This document shows, piece by piece, positions 61,401 to 64,000 of a DNA stretch of 64,000 nt (position 1 is its first letter; each line of letters opens with the position of its first letter). The translations under genes and the position numbers were made by a program. This stretch comes from Amblyomma americanum (lineage: Eukaryota; Arthropoda; Arachnida; Ixodida; Ixodidae), in assembly GCF_052857255.1 (NCBI RefSeq), contig NC_135498.1:90962757-91026756 (forward strand). Reading direction: 5' to 3'. The notes under the pieces were generated by a model. The model worked only from the letters and a program-made list of their open reading frames with translations. It was not told where the DNA came from and did no database searches.

Positions 61401-62780
61401 CTCGCTCTGTGCACTGCAGACCACCGTCTTCATCATCTTCCATCTACTCCGCCGGCGGCATTGCCCGCTCATCGTCGTTTTCTACGCAGCAGAAATCCAT
61501 GCTTTCGCACTGATTAGAATGTAGTAAACATTCACTGTAGTCCCCATATTTGGCCCGCCCTACTGCCGAATTTGTTCTTGGCCAATTTGGATTATAATCG
61601 ATGTCCAATCATAACTGAGCGTGCAAGACACGATGGCAGCTTCCCAATTTGGCTTGAGCCATTGCTGAAATACGTCGTTGTAGGCATGGTTATATACTGC
61701 CTAAATTTTTGACAGCCGCCTCAGTATCTTTCGCATATAACAACAGCCCCACCATTATTCATGACATTGTCATTATTTTAATGACAGATAACTATATAAT
61801 ATCTCTGAAATTAACAAAATCTTGTTTCCGAGTTTCATCGTTTAGAAATGCCTCTCGCTGTCGGCGGCAACGGAAAAGGAACTTGGGGAGCGAATGTCTC
61901 CGAAAAAAAGTGATATCTTCAAAACCTTCATTACAGTTCAAAATGAAAAAAATGCGGTGACATTGTTCCTTAAAACCACCGCTGGGCACGTATACCTCGC
62001 GAGCACGGTGGCATAGAGAATGATGATCCGACGGCAGCGCGAGGCGCAGACAGTTCGTGCGATTTTAAAGCACGCCGCGGTCGCATGGGTCAGCACTGCT
62101 ACTTAAGGCCTTTCTTGCCGCTTGTTTTGCTGGAGCTTCTATGCACGAGCCTGGCACGGGCGCCAGATTTCGAGCACGGGTGCTAGATTATGTTCGCCTT
62201 CTTGAAACGACTCTTCTTGGTTGGAGGGACGTCCCTTTATTATGATCACATTCACGGCTATAGTTGGAGTCGAGGCGGCCTTAGTCACCGCTTAATTGCT
62301 GGCACTAGCAGCCGAGTTTTCAGCGCATAGCCGCACTCTACTGTAACTTTCAAGATTAGGAGAAATACTGCAAATACGATGGTGTTTATTGAAAGCACTC
62401 CAACGAGCACTGTGTAACATGCATTCAGTGTAATGCTAGAGTACCTGATAAAACCTACAAAGCTGCCAACATGTGAAAGCTGTGCATTGCAACGGCTGTC
62501 ATAAGCCTCGTGTTACGGCACAAACTGGGGGGCGTATTAACCGACTTCGGAATTGTGTACGCAATGTAATAACAAGAGGAAACTTTGTAATGTCTTATCT
62601 TATTTTTAATCTTAATAAAAATAATATCATACATTGTAATCAAGACAATGAGGAAACACACATCCTTCTACTTGAATGGAAAACAGAACTCCAAAAAGAG
62701 AAAAGCTGGAAGCGAAACACAGAAAAACAACCATCACCGCACGTTCTTAGTTTCGTTGGATGACGCAGGTAATCGCTATG
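58470..62780 (+). repeat. Duplicated block B (diverged copy of 38.2-42.25 kb)
   Basis: The partner of block A in the same order and orientation, about 20.3 kb away. Private to this copy are a GC-rich insert at about 58740-59060 with a C run (58806-58819) and four CACGTG motifs. Aligned landmarks include 59193 (GAGTTAAGTCGTAGTGTGC), 59545 (CATCGCTGGGG), 60327 (GGTAGACCTTACG), 60705 (GGGAATTCTTTCTAAGC), 61895 (GTCTCCGAAAAAA), 62205 (GAAACGACTCTTCTTGG) and 62540 (CTTCGGAATTGTGTACG). No open frame is conserved between the copies. Confidence 0.72.
58937..59011. promoter_or_regulatory. Cluster of four CACGTG (E-box) motifs
   Basis: CACGTG at 58937, 58949, 58961 and 59006, mostly as CACGTGACCA, with a near match CACGTT at 59018. 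They lie in a GC-rich insert specific to block B. CACGTG is the site for bHLH factors (Myc, USF, MITF groups). With no gene start nearby, a repeat origin is as likely as regulation; a related CACGTGGTTGGTGACGTGACC occurs at about 42657. Confidence 0.3.
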
Positions 62781-63109
62781 GCGAGCTCGTCCCATATCAT
62801 CTATCAGCTCACGCACGGCGTCGGTGCCCTCTGTTTTCCGAAAGCTGCTCCGTAACTGTTAAGTTTCGCGCTACCCGGCACTCCTGGAAATTTGCAGCCT
62901 CGTAGAAGCCGACACTGTACCAGTGCCGGCGGACATCAGAAAACAGCCCTATTGAAAAATGTGTACAGGTTTGAATAGGTAGGCAAAAAGGATTATGGCA
63001 CATTTCGTTTAACATTATAGGATGAAGCTTCCAAAGCGATTCAGCCTTTGAGAGACTCCTTAGTGGAGGGCTCCGTATAACTTCGATTACCCGTGGTTAA
63101 TTACCATGC
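62781..63109. other. No feature recognised
   Basis: Sequence after the end of duplicated block B; no coding or repeat signal I can support. Confidence 0.35.
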
Positions 63110-63320
63110 ACTCACATCACATAGTGCATGCAAGTCGTGAGTTCGAACCCGCCCGCTACGGTAGCACTTCGATGGAGGAAAAATGTGAAAGGTCCGTGTA
63201 CTGTGCGTTGTTAGCGCTCGTTAAGAACCCCAGGTGGTCGAAATTATCCGGAGCCCTATACTACGGCGTCCCACATAGACTGAGCAGCTTTGGAAAGTCC
63301 ATCCTATAAAGCCAAACCAA
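63110..63320 (+). mobile_element. tRNA-derived SINE, head degraded
   Basis: GAGTTCGAACCCGCCCGCTACGG (B box), CTTCGATGGAGG, GTGTACTGTGCGTTGTTAGCGCTCGTTAAGAACCCCAGGTGGTCGAAATTATCCGGAGCCC matches the SINE body. The A-box half is missing. An older copy than those at 42.9 and 53.4 kb. Confidence 0.72.
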
Positions 63321-64000
63321 ATGTGCCATAATCCTATTCGCTGACCCATTCAAACCTATATACATTTTTCATTAGGGAGGTGAATAAAGGTAACTAGTTA
63401 GCCGTTTGGTTAATTTCAAATAAATGACTTTTCCAATTGTTAGTTACAGACTGGTAGTAATTAGAGATGAGATTTGTAAGCCGGTCGCTAGAGATAGTCA
63501 TATCAGTATTTAGAATTTTGAAAACGCCATTACCCGCGCCGCTTTGGCTCGACAAAATTTATCTATATCTACTAGTTACGTGTTCTGGAGGGGTTGCTTT
63601 GTCATCATGCTTTTCAAAAGCGCATGTATTTTGACACCATGTGCTGTCATGCGCTACGAAGTAGCACCCAAAGCAAATGAAGTACCAACTGGAGGAATAG
63701 GTGAATGTGCACAGGGCGCACTTTCATATTTGACTTTATTCTATATATATCAAACAATAGTGCCTACCGCAAGGCATGTGCGAAATAATGGGCTAGAAGA
63801 AAATGAGACTGGACCAGGACGCTATCTCATGAGAGACGCTGTAAATGCTTAAAAACAAAGCTAAAAAAACGCGCCATATCAAATCTTTAGCACGCCTGCG
63901 CACTGGAGAACATGCACACAAGAAATGACGGAGGGCACTGAACACTACTTGCGGGTATTGAAGGCAAAACCATTTTTTTTTTCATTTATACCTTTCCAAT
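63321..64000. other. No feature recognised
   Basis: AT-rich sequence. A plus-strand frame at 63544-63852 has no recognisable domain. Confidence 0.35.

Overview
This is eukaryotic, animal nuclear DNA. The best fit is a hard tick (Ixodidae). The evidence is repeated tRNA-derived SINEs of the tick Ruka type, Ty3/gypsy, CR1/Jockey and RTE-like retroelements, THAP and hAT transposase relics, very long pure microsatellites, and exons of an M13 (neprilysin-like) peptidase, a family strongly expanded in ticks. The organism call is inference from repeat style; no rRNA or mitochondrial marker is present.

The one host gene I can support is an M13 peptidase on the minus strand, in at least three exons with matching phase-0 junctions: a transmembrane exon (45644-45839), a stalk plus first cysteine motif exon (29538-29867) and an ectodomain exon (3525-3884). 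The zinc-site exons (HExxH) would lie left of position 1. The introns are packed with mobile DNA. A degenerate copy of the stalk exon (51918-52022), and a diverged repeat of intron sequence (about 38.2-42.25 kb against 58.5-62.8 kb, same orientation), point to an old tandem segmental duplication.

Layout: 0-4.6 kb mostly unassigned intron with the M13 exon; 5.1-9.2 kb dead minus-strand gypsy element; 9.2-18.2 kb intron with small repeats; 18.2-25.9 kb a young LTR retrotransposon lying in a (TG)n tract, its 5' internal half replaced by an inverted copy of its own 3' end; 26-27.5 kb THAP/P-element-like pseudogene split by a MITE; 29.9-31.1 kb TIR element; 33.6-36.8 kb hAT pseudogene containing a LINE that contains a hairpin element; 37.3-38.1 kb LINE and SINE pieces; 38.2-48.4 kb duplicated block A, SINEs and the membrane exon; 51.9-58.4 kb pseudo-exon, MITE, SINE and a nearly full CR1/Jockey LINE; 58.5-62.8 kb duplicated block B.

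The most unusual content is (1) a dispersed family of small hairpin-forming insertions (115-174 bp, one amplified to 563 bp) that share a terminal motif and are flanked by 9-12 bp target-site duplications at five loci, with an empty site visible for one, and (2) the LTR element with the inverted 3' end, whose junction fits self-primed (snap-back) reverse transcription.
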